The notes beneath the pieces are model-generated. The model searched no databases. It saw only the letters and a program-made list of their open reading frames with translations, and had not been told where the DNA came from. Below are positions 1-12,866 of a DNA stretch of 64,000 nt, piece by piece (position 1 is the first letter of the stretch; every line of letters starts with the position of its first letter). Source of the stretch: Ehretia macrophylla (taxonomy: Eukaryota; Streptophyta; Magnoliopsida; Boraginales; Ehretiaceae); assembly GCA_037974665.1 (NCBI GenBank), contig CM075775.1:32183732-32247731 (forward strand), read 5' to 3'. The position numbers were made by a program, and so were the translations under genes.

Positions 1-330
1 AAAATAATAATAACTCTCTCTCTCTCTCACAAACACAAATGCACATTTTTCTCTCACATGCTTTAAACCCGTTGTTATATCAAAGGATTTATAGTCTTAC
101 GTCCTCTGTAGCGAATCTATATTTAGGTCAGCGGAGGCTGCAAACCCTACTGACCCAGAAAAATATTAAAAATTTTACGTATTTCTTAAAAAAGAAAATT
201 TAAATATCTATATATTTTTAGTTAAAAAATTAATTAGTCCCCATTACAAAAAAAATTACTCATATAATTGAAAATTTATATATTTTAGCCCCCATTGAGA
301 AGAATTTCTGAATCTACTCCTGTACCTCCT

Positions 331-715
331 GTTGGATTACACAAGGAAAAGAAAAGAAAAGGAAAGTAAGATAGAGACAGAATAAAAAGGATAGGAAATG
401 GAAGGAATTCTTTTGTATAGGAAAGAAAGTTATGGTTCTTTGTTTGGATAGGAAAAGTAAAGAAAATGAAGGACAATTTCAAAAGTAAAAGTACTTAACT
501 ACTTTTTTTTAACACAACCATGGAAAAGTTTAAGGTCAAATTAGTTTTTCCACAAATTAATTTTTTTCTTTCTTTAATTTCCTCCCAATTGAAGGATTTG
601 GACAGATTTTTTAATCTTTACAAAACTTTTCATTCATCTCAAAATGCAATTCAAACATGGGGACCGGACCTCTCTTTCTTTTACTTTCCTTTAAAAAAGG
701 AAAATCAAACGGAAT
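331..715. mobile_element. Possible MITE-like inverted-repeat element
   Basis: The left part reads TGTTGGATTACACAAGGAAA followed by GGAAAGTAAG. The right part, read on the minus strand, gives CCGTTTGATTTTCC followed by AAAGGAAAGTAAAAG. This is an imperfect terminal inverted repeat of the kind seen in small plant DNA transposons, and it resembles the element at 45668-46121. No target duplication was settled, so the ends are approximate. Confidence 0.35.
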
Positions 716-3059
716 ATATATTAGAGTGGAACTATGCGATACTGCTAAAGATGAATTTTTCATTACAAAAAAAACAACAAAAAAAGAAAAGAAAAAGCGA
801 GACAGTAAATGTGAACACTTTCCCAACTTTCATAATGGAAATTGGGTGTCATGACATGGGATACGACCGAGGATGAATACGACCAAGAAGGCAATGGAAT
901 GCAACAAGATTAATGGTCCCATATGAACATGATTACTTAGAAATTTTGTCCAATATAAGATATAATAATACTTGGATTAGTCCAATATAAGATATAATAC
1001 TGGGTGTAAATAAAAAGTTAAACACGTTATTACTTGAGCTTAATAATTTGGAATGTGAAGGTTCGCATGCCTGATGTCTCATTAATAGTATGCATGACGT
1101 ATTTTCGATCAAGTATTCATTAATTTAGGTTTGAAATTTTTAACTGAGTTAGTACTTAAACTCAAAATACTAAGTTATAATTGTCCCTAATTGAGGACTT
1201 GACGTCTTTATCAATGACACAAAGACTTAGATATCGTGTAACTTCATATATATAAACTTCAGTTAATTTTGTCTCACACACCTTTCTCTTTTAGTATACG
1301 AGCGAGAATCTGACTCTACACTATTTCTGTGAAAAATATCAGGTGAATAGTAAATCAAAATAGGATAATAAACAAATGAAAAGAAAAGAAATAGATTGTT
1401 GGTAACTTTGATTTAATTAGATCACTTGCACTTCTAGGAAAAAAGAAATAAATACCCCACACTTTAAGGAATAAAAAAACAACTCTAACAATTAAATATC
1501 CTATCTCTTTTTCATCAGAAATAAGGGTAAAAATTGTGAAAGTCCAGTGTTATAGATAAACTTGACTAAGATTGTTGCAAACCCATCTGATTTTTTTCTT
1601 TTTATATTTTCTATTTTTTTTTAATTTTCTTCTTTTCAGCGTGTATCCCATGACCAACTATGGTGTGCAGCTAATTAACACCGAAGGATACACTAAAAGT
1701 GTGTTTGGTATTCTTGTTGTCTTCTCATCTTCATTATTAAAAATTTAAAGTTTCATACAAATAATTATCAATCTAGCAAAACTCATATCGCCATCAAATA
1801 TAGATTCCACAAGAATAGGAGGTGATGCAAAAATATAAAAAGCTCTAACTAATTAATTCTTAGAAAAAAGAATTTTACAATATAAGGGATCACATTTTTT
1901 TGAACGGAAAAAACAAGAAAATCTCTGTAGAATTTTTCTTGTTTTTGTATAAACTCACTAAATATGGGTTGTCAATTATTTAATATATATAGTGATGTTG
2001 GTAATTATAATGAGTTCCTAAGAATTGAGGAACATTGGAATGAAAAATAAGGAAGATGATGTGTTTACGGACATGTTTACTGTATAGATCGGTGGTGTTG
2101 GCTACAATATAAAGTGAGAAAAAGAAGAAAATGAAGAAAATGCGAGGTCTATATATATATATTTTACTAAAAAAGCAACGGATCTGAGTCAAAATTATCC
2201 TTTATTGATATCTTTTTTCTTAATTTCTGTTTATTATCATTTCATAATTGACTATTTTACCCTTATTTATAATGGAAAAGTTAACAAAAAGAGTCCCAAT
2301 TTAATATTTCAAAAAATTTGGGGTCTAACTTTGGGTTCGGAGAATCATAAGAACCTGCTGAATTAGAAATGCCTCATGGTTTGATTTTCAATCTAGGAGA
2401 CCATCTCTGACCCTAATTTTGTACTTCTCTAAATATTTTCTTGCATACATAATTGATGACTTAGTGGGGTTGAAAATTTTTTAATACATATAGATCTGAA
2501 TTCTAGAAGAAACTTTTGAACTTTGAGTAAAGGCCAGCCTTTTAGGCAACTTTCAATACCAAATCGATTGACCAGATGACTTTTGGCTTCATTCCTATTT
2601 GTTTATGTTGCAATATTTCAGTATGGGAAAAGATTGTCTTCTTCAAAAAAATACGGGGGGAATGACGGAAGTAGGTGACGTATTAAACTGGAAATTTGAA
2701 CATGTAAACAAAGGCCCGCGGGGTGGTACACAATTCGGTTACAGTCAAACATTGTGGTGTTTGAACAAAAAGAAAAAAAGAAAAAAAAAAAAAAACATTG
2801 TGGTGGCGATTGGTATCCTAGGATAATTAATTTTAGACATAAATAGCATGAGTTAAGTTTGAGAACGACCCTAGGAATGGAATGAACTTGAGAAAATGTA
2901 TGTCATGCTCGTATACTCTAACAATGAATATAAGAATGAATATATTGATTCTATACCCATGTTTGATAATGAATACAATAGAATAGTAATGTGAATAACT
3001 TATATAAAATGACAAGAACGCCCTTTTGTTGATATAGATGCATTATTGTATTAAGAATA

Positions 3060-3600
3060 AAAATAAGGATCATATTAAAAATAATGGTTTGTTTGAGGTA
3101 TATTATTATTTTATCATACTTATTTGTTTTTATTTTTATTATTATTTATTTTATAATATCATTTTTATTGTATAAGATTGTTTATTATATTTATTGTATC
3201 ATTTGTTACTTTTTAATATTATTTAATATTTATATTTATTATATTATTACTATATTTTTATTTTATGTTTATACATATATTATTAGTATTATTAGTTATA
3301 TATTTGTGTTACATATTATTATCAACATTATTTTATATATACTATTATAATAATTATTTATTATTATTATTTTATTTATATCAGTACTCTTGTATTTATT
3401 TCATTATTTTATATATATTATTTATAATCATTATTATTCATATTAAATACTATTTTTTTATTATAATATTGATATTTTTATTATTATATTATATATTATT
3501 AGTTATAATAATTATTATTATACTTTATTCATATTTGTTATTATTTCTATTATTTTTTTATCTTATAATTATATGTTTTTATACCATTACTATTATTAAA
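3060..3600. repeat. Extreme AT low-complexity tract
   Basis: About 540 bases are built almost only from TATT, TTAT and ATTATT words with very few G or C. Reading frames here translate to Ile/Tyr/Leu/Phe strings, which comes from composition and not from coding. It could be a decayed microsatellite, an AT-rich transposon interior or a matrix-attachment-like region. The sequence alone cannot tell. Confidence 0.7.
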
Positions 3601-4231
3601 AACATGTGCCACGTATCATAATAATATTGGCTATTACTTAAAAGACCGAAACGACGTCATTTTAGTTGCCTTTAACCTTTCCTAACAGATTTTCAGTCAT
3701 TAAAAAAAAAAAAAAAACCTTCAAAAATTCATATATTTTTTATTTCTAGGCCAAATCACATGAAACTTAGATCGTTGGATTCATAAATCCCAATAGAATG
3801 AGGGGAAACAAAAAATTATATAAATTTTTTTAATCAAAATTTCTTTAATGTTGTTCATATTAATAAAGAAACATGTGTTAAAAAATCAGAAAAAGCGATA
3901 GGAATACGAGGTTAATTTCATCTTTTATGGCCTTAGACTAACAGAGCTAAACAAAATTCTAAATTAAGACAAGTGTGCAATGTTTTGGATAACACAAGAG
4001 GTGTTGTGCAACTTTTGAAAACATAGAATTTATAACGTAACTTTAAAAAAACATGGGGAATATGATGTATTTTACTAGACGTGGGGTAGAAGGGTTGGTC
4101 AGCTCAATAAGCTTAATTTTTTTTTTTTTGGGTAGATACATCATCATGCTCCGTCAAAGCGAATTGCTGAATTGTGCGTATAAATAATGCGGTTTTGTTT
4201 GTGTATATGTATATCACGTAAGTTTGTGTCG

Positions 4232-4234
<3 letters not shown>

Positions 4235-4268
<34 letters not shown>
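4235..4268. repeat. (TA)n microsatellite
   Basis: An uninterrupted TA run of about 17 units, followed by a stretch of GT-rich and TATG words. Confidence 0.9.
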
Positions 4269-4272
<4 letters not shown>

Positions 4273-5481
4273 GTATGGGTTGTGTCTATATGTGGGTGGG
4301 TTTGTGTACGTGTATATATGTATATAGGTCGAGACGATGACGACCGTTGGGCTCGTGTGAGGGTTGTTGTTGTGATGGAGCTAATGTTGGGGTAGAAGAG
4401 AGGAAATGAGAAGGAAAGAGAAAAGAAAAGAAAGAAAAATGAAAAATGTGGTAGTGGTGTGATTTTGTTGTAGATACGATTGTGATAAGAGGAAGGAGGT
4501 GGTGGCAATTAAACGAATATTGCAAAGTAACCTGTGTTATAATTAATTCACTGATAATCCGTCAGTGTGATTGTTTTTTTGAATGACGTAGGAATTCAAT
4601 TAACGGTGTTTCACTATCGAATTATTTGGTATAGCCTAACTATCAACTGGTAAATCTCCAGATATATCGGTGCACTCCTATACATACACCAAATTAGTTA
4701 AGGGCGGAACTCCAAAATAGTGGATAATGTCAGACTCACAACTTTACAAGTGCGATTTCACCCCACTTCATGTCGTGGCAAAAATATATGAATTTACTCG
4801 AGTATGTCAAGTACAAAAAATTCATAAATGGGGATAACTTGCAATATTTTTATGAAATATAGGAGACAATTAGATTAATACAACGACACAAAGAGTAAGT
4901 AACCAATTAGGCATATCACAGGGATAAAATGCAATTTGCTCTAAAAGATCATTGTTTAACCCTGCTGCACTTTTATATATTCGCTCCAAACATCATTGAG
5001 ATTTTTGGTGAGATGGTGGACATCTATCATCAGGCGCACATTGTTTAGCATGAATCAAGCAAAAGTAGAAATCAAACTAGGATCTATTCACTAAATCTCT
5101 TAACACAATATCTAATTCTATATTTGGATGAAGCTATTAATTTTATGTATATCCAAGTGGCCTTCCAATTGTGGCAAGGTGTCACAATTTCATTAGAATT
5201 GTAGATGTTACAATGGCCCCCTTTTGATTTTGTTTTTTACAATGGATTTCAAACCACTGATTTGAACTTTAAATATTTGATCAAATCAGATCGTTATCAG
5301 ATCATTTTCACCCAATTCTTAGGTGTAGAATATTGTCAATTGGGAGGCACAAATGGGGCTTTCAGCACTCACTAAACCAATAAGCTACTGACCTTGGTGG
5401 AAAGTCCATATTCAGATTTTTCTAACCTCTAACCTTCTTCCATGATCTTCATCTTCCATCATTCTTTCCCACCCTTCCATT

Positions 5482-5489
5482 TATATATA
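5482..5489 (+). promoter_or_regulatory. Candidate TATA box of the peptide gene
   Basis: TATATATA lies about 76 bases upstream of the ATG at 5565. A start site about 30 bases downstream would give a leader of some 50 bases. A second TA-rich word at 5538-5544 is too close to the ATG to be the better choice. Confidence 0.4.
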
Positions 5490-5564
5490 GGTTAGCTATT
5501 ACTTGAAATCTGTAAAAGAGCAGCAAAGTACTTGGTACATATATAAATTACAACTTTACATTCC

Positions 5565-5828
5565 ATGACCATGAAAATCATACTACTCTCAATGATTTTG
5601 ATTTTCCTGACACTAGACTTGGCTATGACCATCAATGGAAGGATGGTGATGGTTCAAGGGAAGGCGAGCGTCCATGGGGTGGCTGAGATACTAAGCAAAA
5701 ACGAGGATAATCACGTGACAACCACAAGCTCATCTAACAAAGACGACCAGGCTGATATAAATAACCACCATGAAATTCCTAGAGAGACTTGGGACAACAA
5801 TTCAAATCCATATTCACCCCCGCCGTGA
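5565..5828 (+). CDS. Putative secreted signalling-peptide precursor, 87 aa
   Basis: A single-exon frame of 87 residues. Residues 1-24 (MTMKIILLSM onward, ending near TING) form a typical signal peptide with a Leu/Ile core. The middle is variable and rich in Ser, Thr, Asn and Asp. The C-terminus has NHHEIPRETWDNN followed by NPYSPPP and the stop. Short length, secretion signal, a variable middle and a distinct C-terminal motif are the usual plan of plant peptide-hormone precursors such as the CLE, CEP, RGF/GLV and PSY groups. I do not find the signature of any of these, so no family is assigned. A TATA-like word at 5482 supports an expressed gene. The second in-frame ATG (codon 3) could also be the start. 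It could instead be a species-specific peptide or a chance frame. The first is more likely given the clean signal peptide. Confidence 0.6.
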   Translation: MTMKIILLSMILIFLTLDLAMTINGRMVMVQGKASVHGVAEILSKNEDNHVTTTSSSNKDDQADINNHHEIPRETWDNNSNPYSPPP

Positions 5829-7465
5829 TTCAAGATTAGGATGCTAGAACGGCAACGAGCGCTCTCAAGATCTTGTGCAATAGTTAGGGTTTTTGTGGCA
5901 AAGTTGTATCATATGTCAGAAACCTGTATCATAGCGGTTAGTTGAGAAAATTTTCTTGAAAACAATCCTAATAGTTCAACATGATGGGTCGTGTATGGTG
6001 CGTAGACTCTACATGTGGCATAGACGCCTCTAATAAGGTAATCGTTTGGGATTCTGTGGTATGATATGTGTATTTCGTTGGCACACTCCTTTTCTGTAGT
6101 TACTAGCAAGTTTTTAGCTAAGTCTGAAGTGTAATATAAAGCAATTGGAATGTAATATATCCGCATGGTCAGCTTTTAGCCAATATGTGCATATATTTCA
6201 CTTTCATCTCACTCGAGTTCTAGAGCATTGAATCTCTGGCAACTATATATCAATTGTCATTACTGAAATAAATTTTGGCAAGCGAACGAGGCAATAAATC
6301 TACTAAACAAAATGCTTTTACTAGGTGGGTTAGAAATTTACTCGTATTTTTTCAGGCTCATTTGAAAAGACAAGAAGGAGGTAGCAATTGCTTCCTCTTT
6401 GAGAAATAATTATAGGGTTTATGTTCAGTTTCAATACACGAGGGTGTATTGTTCGTTTATATTTTTTTTAATTAAAAAAAGTGAACATTCTTTTTCTTCT
6501 TTTTTCGTCAATAAAAAAAAAAAGAAAAGATTTTGCTATGTGGAGAGGAAGGAAGGACATGTTTAAAGTTTCTTGGATGGTATTTCTTTCTTTGTTTATT
6601 TCTTAATACATAAATTAAAGAAGATTAAGATATTAGAGAGACCAGGCTAAGGTGAAAGAAATTAAAGAGCATTGTTAGATATAACTTTTTTTTTTTATCA
6701 CTGTACCTCATATGTGTGTATTTAATTGGTATGTCAAAATAATAATTTATTTTTTTATCTCTCTCTTATTTTGGTATGCTAGTTAAGTATTAGCATAGAA
6801 TGTGATAAACGAGTAATATCTAACATTTCTCGAAAAGAAAATGCTACAATAATAAGAATGTATATATTAGGGAAGTGATATGTCCACACGTCAATTGTCT
6901 AAATAGTCTCTAAATTAAGTAATTATAAATCCAATTATAGTTTCTAAATTTTGTTTACCTCATTTTAGTACTATTTTTTTTTTCAATTGCACTGTTTACC
7001 TAATTTGAACTCTGTTATACATTTAGAGTAATATATATATATATATATATATATATCTAGAATTCATACCCTTGCATGCATGAAACTTCGATGAAGAGCT
7101 GATGTTTCTTTTTTGACCTAATATGTTACGTAATAGGCATACGAATAGATGTGGAAAAAAAATACATGAATATCTTAAAATCGTAGATGTGGAAAAAAAA
7201 CATACAATATACTTTCTTTTCGGAACTAAAAAATTATTTGCTCAGTTAATTTGACCCAAATTAATTAGTTTGTCTCTCCACACAGGGCCTAAGGCAGCAG
7301 GACCCCAAAATTAGTAAATTACGGCAACTTTTAAGTAACTAAGACTCCGTTCGTTTGCAGGAAAATAACTTGATAGGAAAAAAAATTTATCTAAAAAATA
7401 AAATACTCTTTATTGTTTGGTTGTCACCTTTGATAACATTTTTTTGGTGTTTAATTGCCTGCGAC
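5829..7465. other. Intergenic, no gene supported
   Basis: AT-rich DNA downstream of the peptide gene. The first 350 bases are less repetitive and could hold its 3' UTR. A (TA)n run lies at 7030-7057. No convincing coding frame was seen on either strand. Confidence 0.55.
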
Positions 7466-8056
7466 CAGTGGCGGAGCCAGACACCCGGGGTTAGGGGGTG
7501 TCGCTTCGCTACCCGGAATTAGGGGTGTACTATGTGGCAGAGTCAGTAACTGGATTTGGGCACTCAGTCATGCAAATTTATTTTATATAAATTGAAAAAA
7601 AAAAACTATTGCCTTTATCGCTAAAATCATGACAATGATGAAAAAATATTAAAATATTTAAACATATAGAATTTGTTAGTATTCGAACCGAACTGTTTAA
7701 TCAAATATATAAAATAATCAATTAAAAATAAAAGACAGTGTAAAAACCATTTTAAAAAATTAAAATTAAATTAAATTAAATGTACAATTGAACTATAAAA
7801 GTTTAACTAAAATGTTAAAAATATTACAAAATAAATTAATCAAAATTCATACACAATGATAACACAAATAGTCCCCAAAATATAGAAAATAAATTTAAAA
7901 CCTATTTATAAATAAGAGAATAAAAGTAAAAAATGAAGAGAGAAAAACATGAGAAAAGAGAGAGAAAATTAAGAAGGTATTTTTAGAAGAACAAAAAAAA
8001 ATTCAAATTTCAAGGGGTTCATGTGAACCCCTGAGAGCCATGTGGCTCCGCCAGTG
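7466..8056. mobile_element. hAT-type MITE with 8-bp target duplication
   Basis: The left end is CAGTGGCGGAGCCA and the right end is TGGCTCCGCCAGTG, a 14-bp terminal inverted repeat with one mismatch. The flanks are CCTGCGAC at 7458-7465 and CCTGCCAC at 8057-8064, an 8-bp target duplication with one mismatch. TIRs starting CAG(T) with 8-bp duplications are the mark of hAT elements. The 591-bp body is AT-rich and codes for nothing, so this is a non-autonomous copy. It is related to the element at 29305-29875. Confidence 0.82.
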
Positions 8057-8451
8057 CCTGCCACAATGAAAAATATTTTTCGACAAGAGATTTTTATAAC
8101 ATACACACATATATATAATTAATACAACCACATGTATTAATGGGTGTGATGCGTGGAGGTGATGTTGTGAGTATGTGTGGGTTGGGTTGGCGGGCGAGCA
8201 CCGAGGTGAAAAATGTTTTATAGACCTAATTCACATGAAAATATTTTACACCCTTATAACTAATTTTTTTTATAGATTGAAAGTAATTTTTAGTTAACTT
8301 CATTTACAATGTTACCAAACACCTAAAAATAAGAAAAATATTTTCCAAGAAAATATTTTACCGCAAACAAATGAAGCCTAAGCCAATTACGCATTCAAAG
8401 TCACAAAGATCAATATAGGCGACCGGCCACCTTGTCAAAGGAAAAAGGTAA

Positions 8452-8866
8452 ACGTAATCTTATTTAAAATAAATTTCACACTAGCTATAAAGTTAATAAG
8501 AGAAAAAATCCGTTATCACCGCATCAGAGGATATTATAGAACAATAACATGAAATAAAGGAAACTGCCTGCTCCTTTTATTTTTTGGATGACGTGATCTT
8601 ATTTAGAATAAAATTTCACGTTATTATAAAAACAATAAAAGAAAAAATTGGTGATTACCGCATCAGAGGATATTATAGAACAATAACATGAAATGGAGGA
8701 AATTACCAATAGACTTTCGGTTTAGTGGTATGCTCCTTGTTGTAAGTGTGAGAAATTATAAAAAGAATTCTTGTAAACGACATCTTTAATATGATTTCGA
8801 TCTCACTTAAATCAAAAAAGAAAAATAAAAAAAAAAGAAAATGGTGAAAACTGCCTGCTCTTTTTT
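8452..8866. repeat. Tandem duplication, second copy split by a SINE
   Basis: Copy 1 (8452-8577) and copy 2 (8591-8702 plus 8841-8866) share long stretches, including CCGCATCAGAGGATATTATA and the end word AACTGCCTGCTC. The second copy is interrupted between GAAATGGAGGAAA and ATGGTGAAAACTGCC by the SINE listed next. Copy 1 therefore shows the empty-site state. Confidence 0.75.
8703..8840 (+). mobile_element. tRNA-derived SINE
   Basis: An A-box-like TTTAGTGGTATG starts at 8721 and a B-box-like GATTTCGATCTC at 8793, spaced as in RNA polymerase III promoters of tRNA-type SINEs. The 3' end is an A-rich tail. The flanks GAAATGGAGGAAA (8690-8702) and GAAAATGGTGAAAA (8837-8850) look like an imperfect 13-14-bp target duplication. 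The body is about 100 bp before the tail, short for a plant SINE, so it may be 5' truncated or from a small family. Confidence 0.6.
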
Positions 8867-11800
8867 AATATTGCATATATCCCCAGAAAGTGCACCACAA
8901 TGTGTGATGTCTCATTGGTCTCCACTGGCTATCCTAAATGTTATAATATATTTAACATGTTCAATCAGAACTTGTTGAATAGTGACACCAATGTGACCAT
9001 ATTGTGAATATAAAACACTAAACACCACTCGAATCAAGCACAACTTGATCAGTTGGTGGTACCAAACTAACCATATAGTGAATATAGAACACTAACAGCT
9101 CTCAATCCAATCAGAATTTGAATGGTGACACCAGAGTAATCTATGTAGTGTGAATATAGAACACAACTTGAATAGTGACACCAAAGTAACCTTATAGGGA
9201 AGTGAAAATCTTCATAACGAAGCCCGCTTTGAACGAGTACCTATATTTTTTAGCCTTGTTAAGGTATAAACAAGTCCAACCAGTATCTTCGATAAATTAA
9301 CCTGTAAAACAAACGAAAAGTGAAGTGTGTGATTAGCTCAGGGGATAGTTTTGACGCTCAAATTAGTATGAGATCAAAGGTCGGACTTAAAGGACTTAAG
9401 AAGTCGAATTAATAATGAGTGTATAAAATAACAGTTATCTTTCTTGAAATGAAATGAACCTATATATACTTATCTCAGAGATAAGTCCCACTGCTATGTA
9501 TATATCCTTAAGACAATTTATTAACACCTTAGGGAAGCATTTCTCCTCGAGGAAATCCCTCTTTACCCCAAGGAGCTTATATAGTTTCCTCAGGATATGG
9601 TACCATCCGAGGAACATTTGTCCGTATTACCCTTGATAGGTACATCAGCTCATGTCAAGCCCAACACATGATTAATGACTACGTACAGAGGTCACAAGGT
9701 ATATATATACCATATGCAAAACAGGAAGAGAACAATTTAGACTTTTCACAAATCACATGAATAAGAATTGCTAGAGTTTATTAATTTAGAACAATTTAGT
9801 GAATGTAGAACACTAAACACTCTTATTTAGCTAAGTGGCACTGCATGTTAAGTATAGCATGAATAAGAATTGCTAGAGTTTATTAAAAATCTTTTAACCT
9901 GTTGTAGTTCTGGAGATAAAAAGAATTTTGACATAACAAAATACTTTTTATATAAAAACTATTCAAGTATCTTTTTTCAAAAAGGTATACAAACGGGAGG
10001 TGTTACCAGCAATAGCGGAGCCATACTTGCATGAGTGTAGGCAACAACCCCCACCCAATCCTTCTTTTTTTGTTTTTTTTTTAAAAATGTCTGTATTTTT
10101 AAAGTATTTTTAGGTTAAAAAATTAATTTAACCCCTAGTGAAAAAATTATCTATCTATAAGTATTAAATAATGTGATTTTAACCTTCACTTAATATAAAT
10201 CTTGAATCAATTTCTAGTTATAAAGACTAACTTTTTCCCAATTGGTTAATAACATACAATAAGACTTAGATGAGATAATATTGCAACAGTAGAAGCCTTA
10301 GGTGAGATAACTTTCCGAATAGGTATATAATGAAAAATTCAAAATGTTGAAACCTGAAAAATTTCTGAAGATAATTAAGTAAAAAAAAAAGGTATTCGAT
10401 AAACATTCTTTGTTAAGAAAGATTAACCCCTTTCAATTGTACAACGACGATCTGTCAGGAAACTCGCTAAAGAAACCCTAAAACAGCATAGAAAAAAAAA
10501 ATTATATTAACTTTCTAAATCAAATATAAACTAGTAACATATTATAAAGACTTATTTTCTTTTGATTTTTTGGAGATATTGTCATCGTCTTAATGACGAA
10601 TTTTACGATGTTGTGGCGCCAAGTTATACGGGAAGTTTTTAGGTTTGACTTACCTGTTGCCATCAACCATATGATCAATGATTTAATATTGAGCATCGCT
10701 ATATATCATTAGAATTCTATCTATATAAATAATGATTTCATATTTAATACATGAATTCTTATCACACATACGAAAGGTGCAACAACACTTGGATCACTAC
10801 TACCCCTTTAGTACCCTATACAGCACAAATATAAAGCAATTGTTTATGTATTGTTCTTATAACATTATAGAACCATTTCACTAGTCATGCACGCGTAATA
10901 GTTTAAAGCGAAATCAGCGTAAAAGGGTGATATCAAGAGTGACCTTTTTTGCGCTTAAGAAAATTTGTGAATATGGATGGTCAATAGTCAAAGGTTTCGG
11001 ATGGGCCTAACAGGTTGGCTGGGTTAAATGTACGATTTCCTTTTATGAGAAATCAAAAAGATTCCACTAGCTATTTAGTCTAATAGAATGATTCTTACTT
11101 TAAATACAAAATATTTCAAATTTAATTCTTGTATGTAATAACTTAAACCTCACTTAAATAAAAATATCCAATCATACCAGCAGCCTAGCTGTTCAAGGTC
11201 TGGTTGTGTTGTAAGCTTCTGGCCCATTTTATGAACATAAACGCTGGTTGTAATGCGTCACTTTATTTTAATATTGGGCCTGACACACATTGCTTGTTGT
11301 ATTCGTAGAATGTTGTATCAGAATCATAATTTATAGGAATATCATTTTTTTTTCGTCAATATTTATAAGAATTTGCCTTACAAGTTTTCTCGAGTTTGTA
11401 ATGAAAGGAATACAACTTGCATCACTCGGATGTGGGGAGGTAAAGTGGAACTAAGAGCATTAATTATGAACCAATTCGTTTTTGTGGTGTAAACGAAAAC
11501 TGTTACAGGTGATGTTGTAGCATTAACTGAAACACTCAATCTATATCAGTAACTTAATAGTCTGTTCCACTTAATGTTGCAACATAAGTAGAGAAAACAT
11601 AAAGCAGCGAAATAAAGTAAAGTTGTAACAGGATAAAGAACACTAAAATTTAACGTGGTTCGACCGTGCGGTCTACGTCCACGGACCAATCCCGAGTCCA
11701 ACAAACCAATTCACTAAGAAATATCAAGTTACATCACTAATGGACTTACATAAGTAAAGACTCCCTCTTTGACTTTTGATGCCTAGATGAAGAACTCCTT

Positions 11801-12550
11801 AGCAAACTCTAGTTTGGTGAGCTCCCCTCGACTTGCAGTATTCTCTCCCGAGAACTACAACTTCTTCTCCCGAAGAATGATAAAAGGATACAGTAATCTA
11901 ATAACTCAAAGGCTTATACAAGTTGCTCAAGACACTGTGAAAACAAACAGAGTTGCAACCCTGATAAAAATCAAGAACTCAAACACAGATCGTGTTGTAA
12001 CATGACATGAAACAATGGACAGAAATCTCTTATGTTTTCTTGCCGCTCCGCCTCACACCTTCTGTGACCTATTCCACGGATATATATACTTGATTGATGC
12101 AAGTCGTCATAGCTTGGGCTTTAAGAAATGTCTCTTCTCATAAAACCTTATTCTTCATTTCCTTATGAATAGACAATCAATCCAATTCATTAATCATCAC
12201 AAAGCTCCTTTTTTCTACGATAAATTACCATAATATTTTTACTGCACAATACAAATGATAATAACAAAATTTTTGTAAAAACATAATCTATCAATTTCCA
12301 AACAACTTTATTGCCTTAACACGACTCTCTAAATATGAAGAATCATGGTGAGTGGAGCCCTATTTGTAGGCTCACGAGAGGGTGTGTGAAGCCCAAGGCT
12401 GCACCAGGTTTCAGTTTCCTTTATTCTAATAGTAAATAAACCTTTTCTGGACTTTAATGTTATTATAAAACATATTAATTTTGTTTTTCACGATTACCGC
12501 CTATCTTCTGACCATGGCCATGCTTTTAGGTATGTCTTTTGGTGTGCTAA
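8867..12550. other. Intergenic with repeat fragments, no gene supported
   Basis: Holds a possible tRNA-derived fragment at about 9330-9385. An AGCGGAGCCA word near 10014 starts a stretch like other hAT-related remnants in this window. The segment around 11640-11730, with AACGTGGTTCGACC and GTCTACGTCCACGG, is of a type common in plant retroelement ends. Phrases such as GTGACACCA and GAATATAGAACACTAA recur at 8980-9190, suggesting a small diverged direct repeat. No coding frame was convincing. Confidence 0.5.
9330..9385 (+). mobile_element. Possible tRNA-derived SINE fragment
   Basis: TAGCTCAGGGG (from 9334) matches the polymerase III A box well. GAGATCAAAGGTCGG, about 25 bases further on, is a weak B box. 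No cloverleaf and no clear tail were seen, so a functional tRNA is unlikely. Confidence 0.3.
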
Positions 12551-12863
12551 GGCTATCCTTATCAGAGGTGGTAAAATAAAAACATACTAAATTTAAAAAT
12601 TTTTAGAGACTCAAACATTATTTTTGATTTAAATATACATAGGACCTACCATTTTTCACAACTTTTGAGATAAAATGGGTCTCTAAATTACATTTGGGTC
12701 TCTAAATTTAGCACCCCAAATGTAATTTAGAGACCCATTTTACCTCAAAAGTTATGAAAAGTAGTGGGTCTCATATATATTTAAATCAAAAATAATGTTT
12801 GAGTCTCTAAAAATTTTCAAATCTAGTATGTTTTTTATTTTACCACCTCTGGTAAAGATAGCC
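12551..12863. mobile_element. Harbinger/Tourist-type MITE, long hairpin
   Basis: The 313-bp element is an inverted repeat over nearly its full length, with its centre near 12710. The ends are GGCTATCCTTATCAGAGGTG and its inverted partner CACCTCTGGTAAAGATAGCC. The flanks are TAA at 12548-12550 and TAA at 12864-12866. A TAA/TTA duplication with GG..CC ends fits the PIF/Harbinger superfamily. It has no coding capacity. The well-matched arms suggest it is fairly young. Confidence 0.8.
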
Positions 12864-12866
12864 TAA

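Larger units (their letters stand above)
1..5480. other. Intergenic, no gene supported
   Basis: AT-rich DNA full of homopolymer runs. It holds a possible short inverted-repeat element, an extreme AT tract and a TA microsatellite, listed separately. The open frames here are short, made of low-complexity residues, and occur on both strands over the same bases, so none is accepted as a gene. The first 30 bases are the end of a CT microsatellite. Confidence 0.6.

Noticed and set aside
3084-3621. Two overlapping frames of 88 and 118 codons
   Set aside because: They are Ile/Tyr/Leu/Phe strings produced by an AT-only tract, with no recognisable domain.
4113-4525. Thr/His/Pro-rich minus-strand frames
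   Set aside because: They come from GT-rich and TA-repeat DNA on the opposite strand.
9334-9380. tRNA gene suggested by TAGCTCAGGGG
   Set aside because: No cloverleaf stems or full B box could be found.
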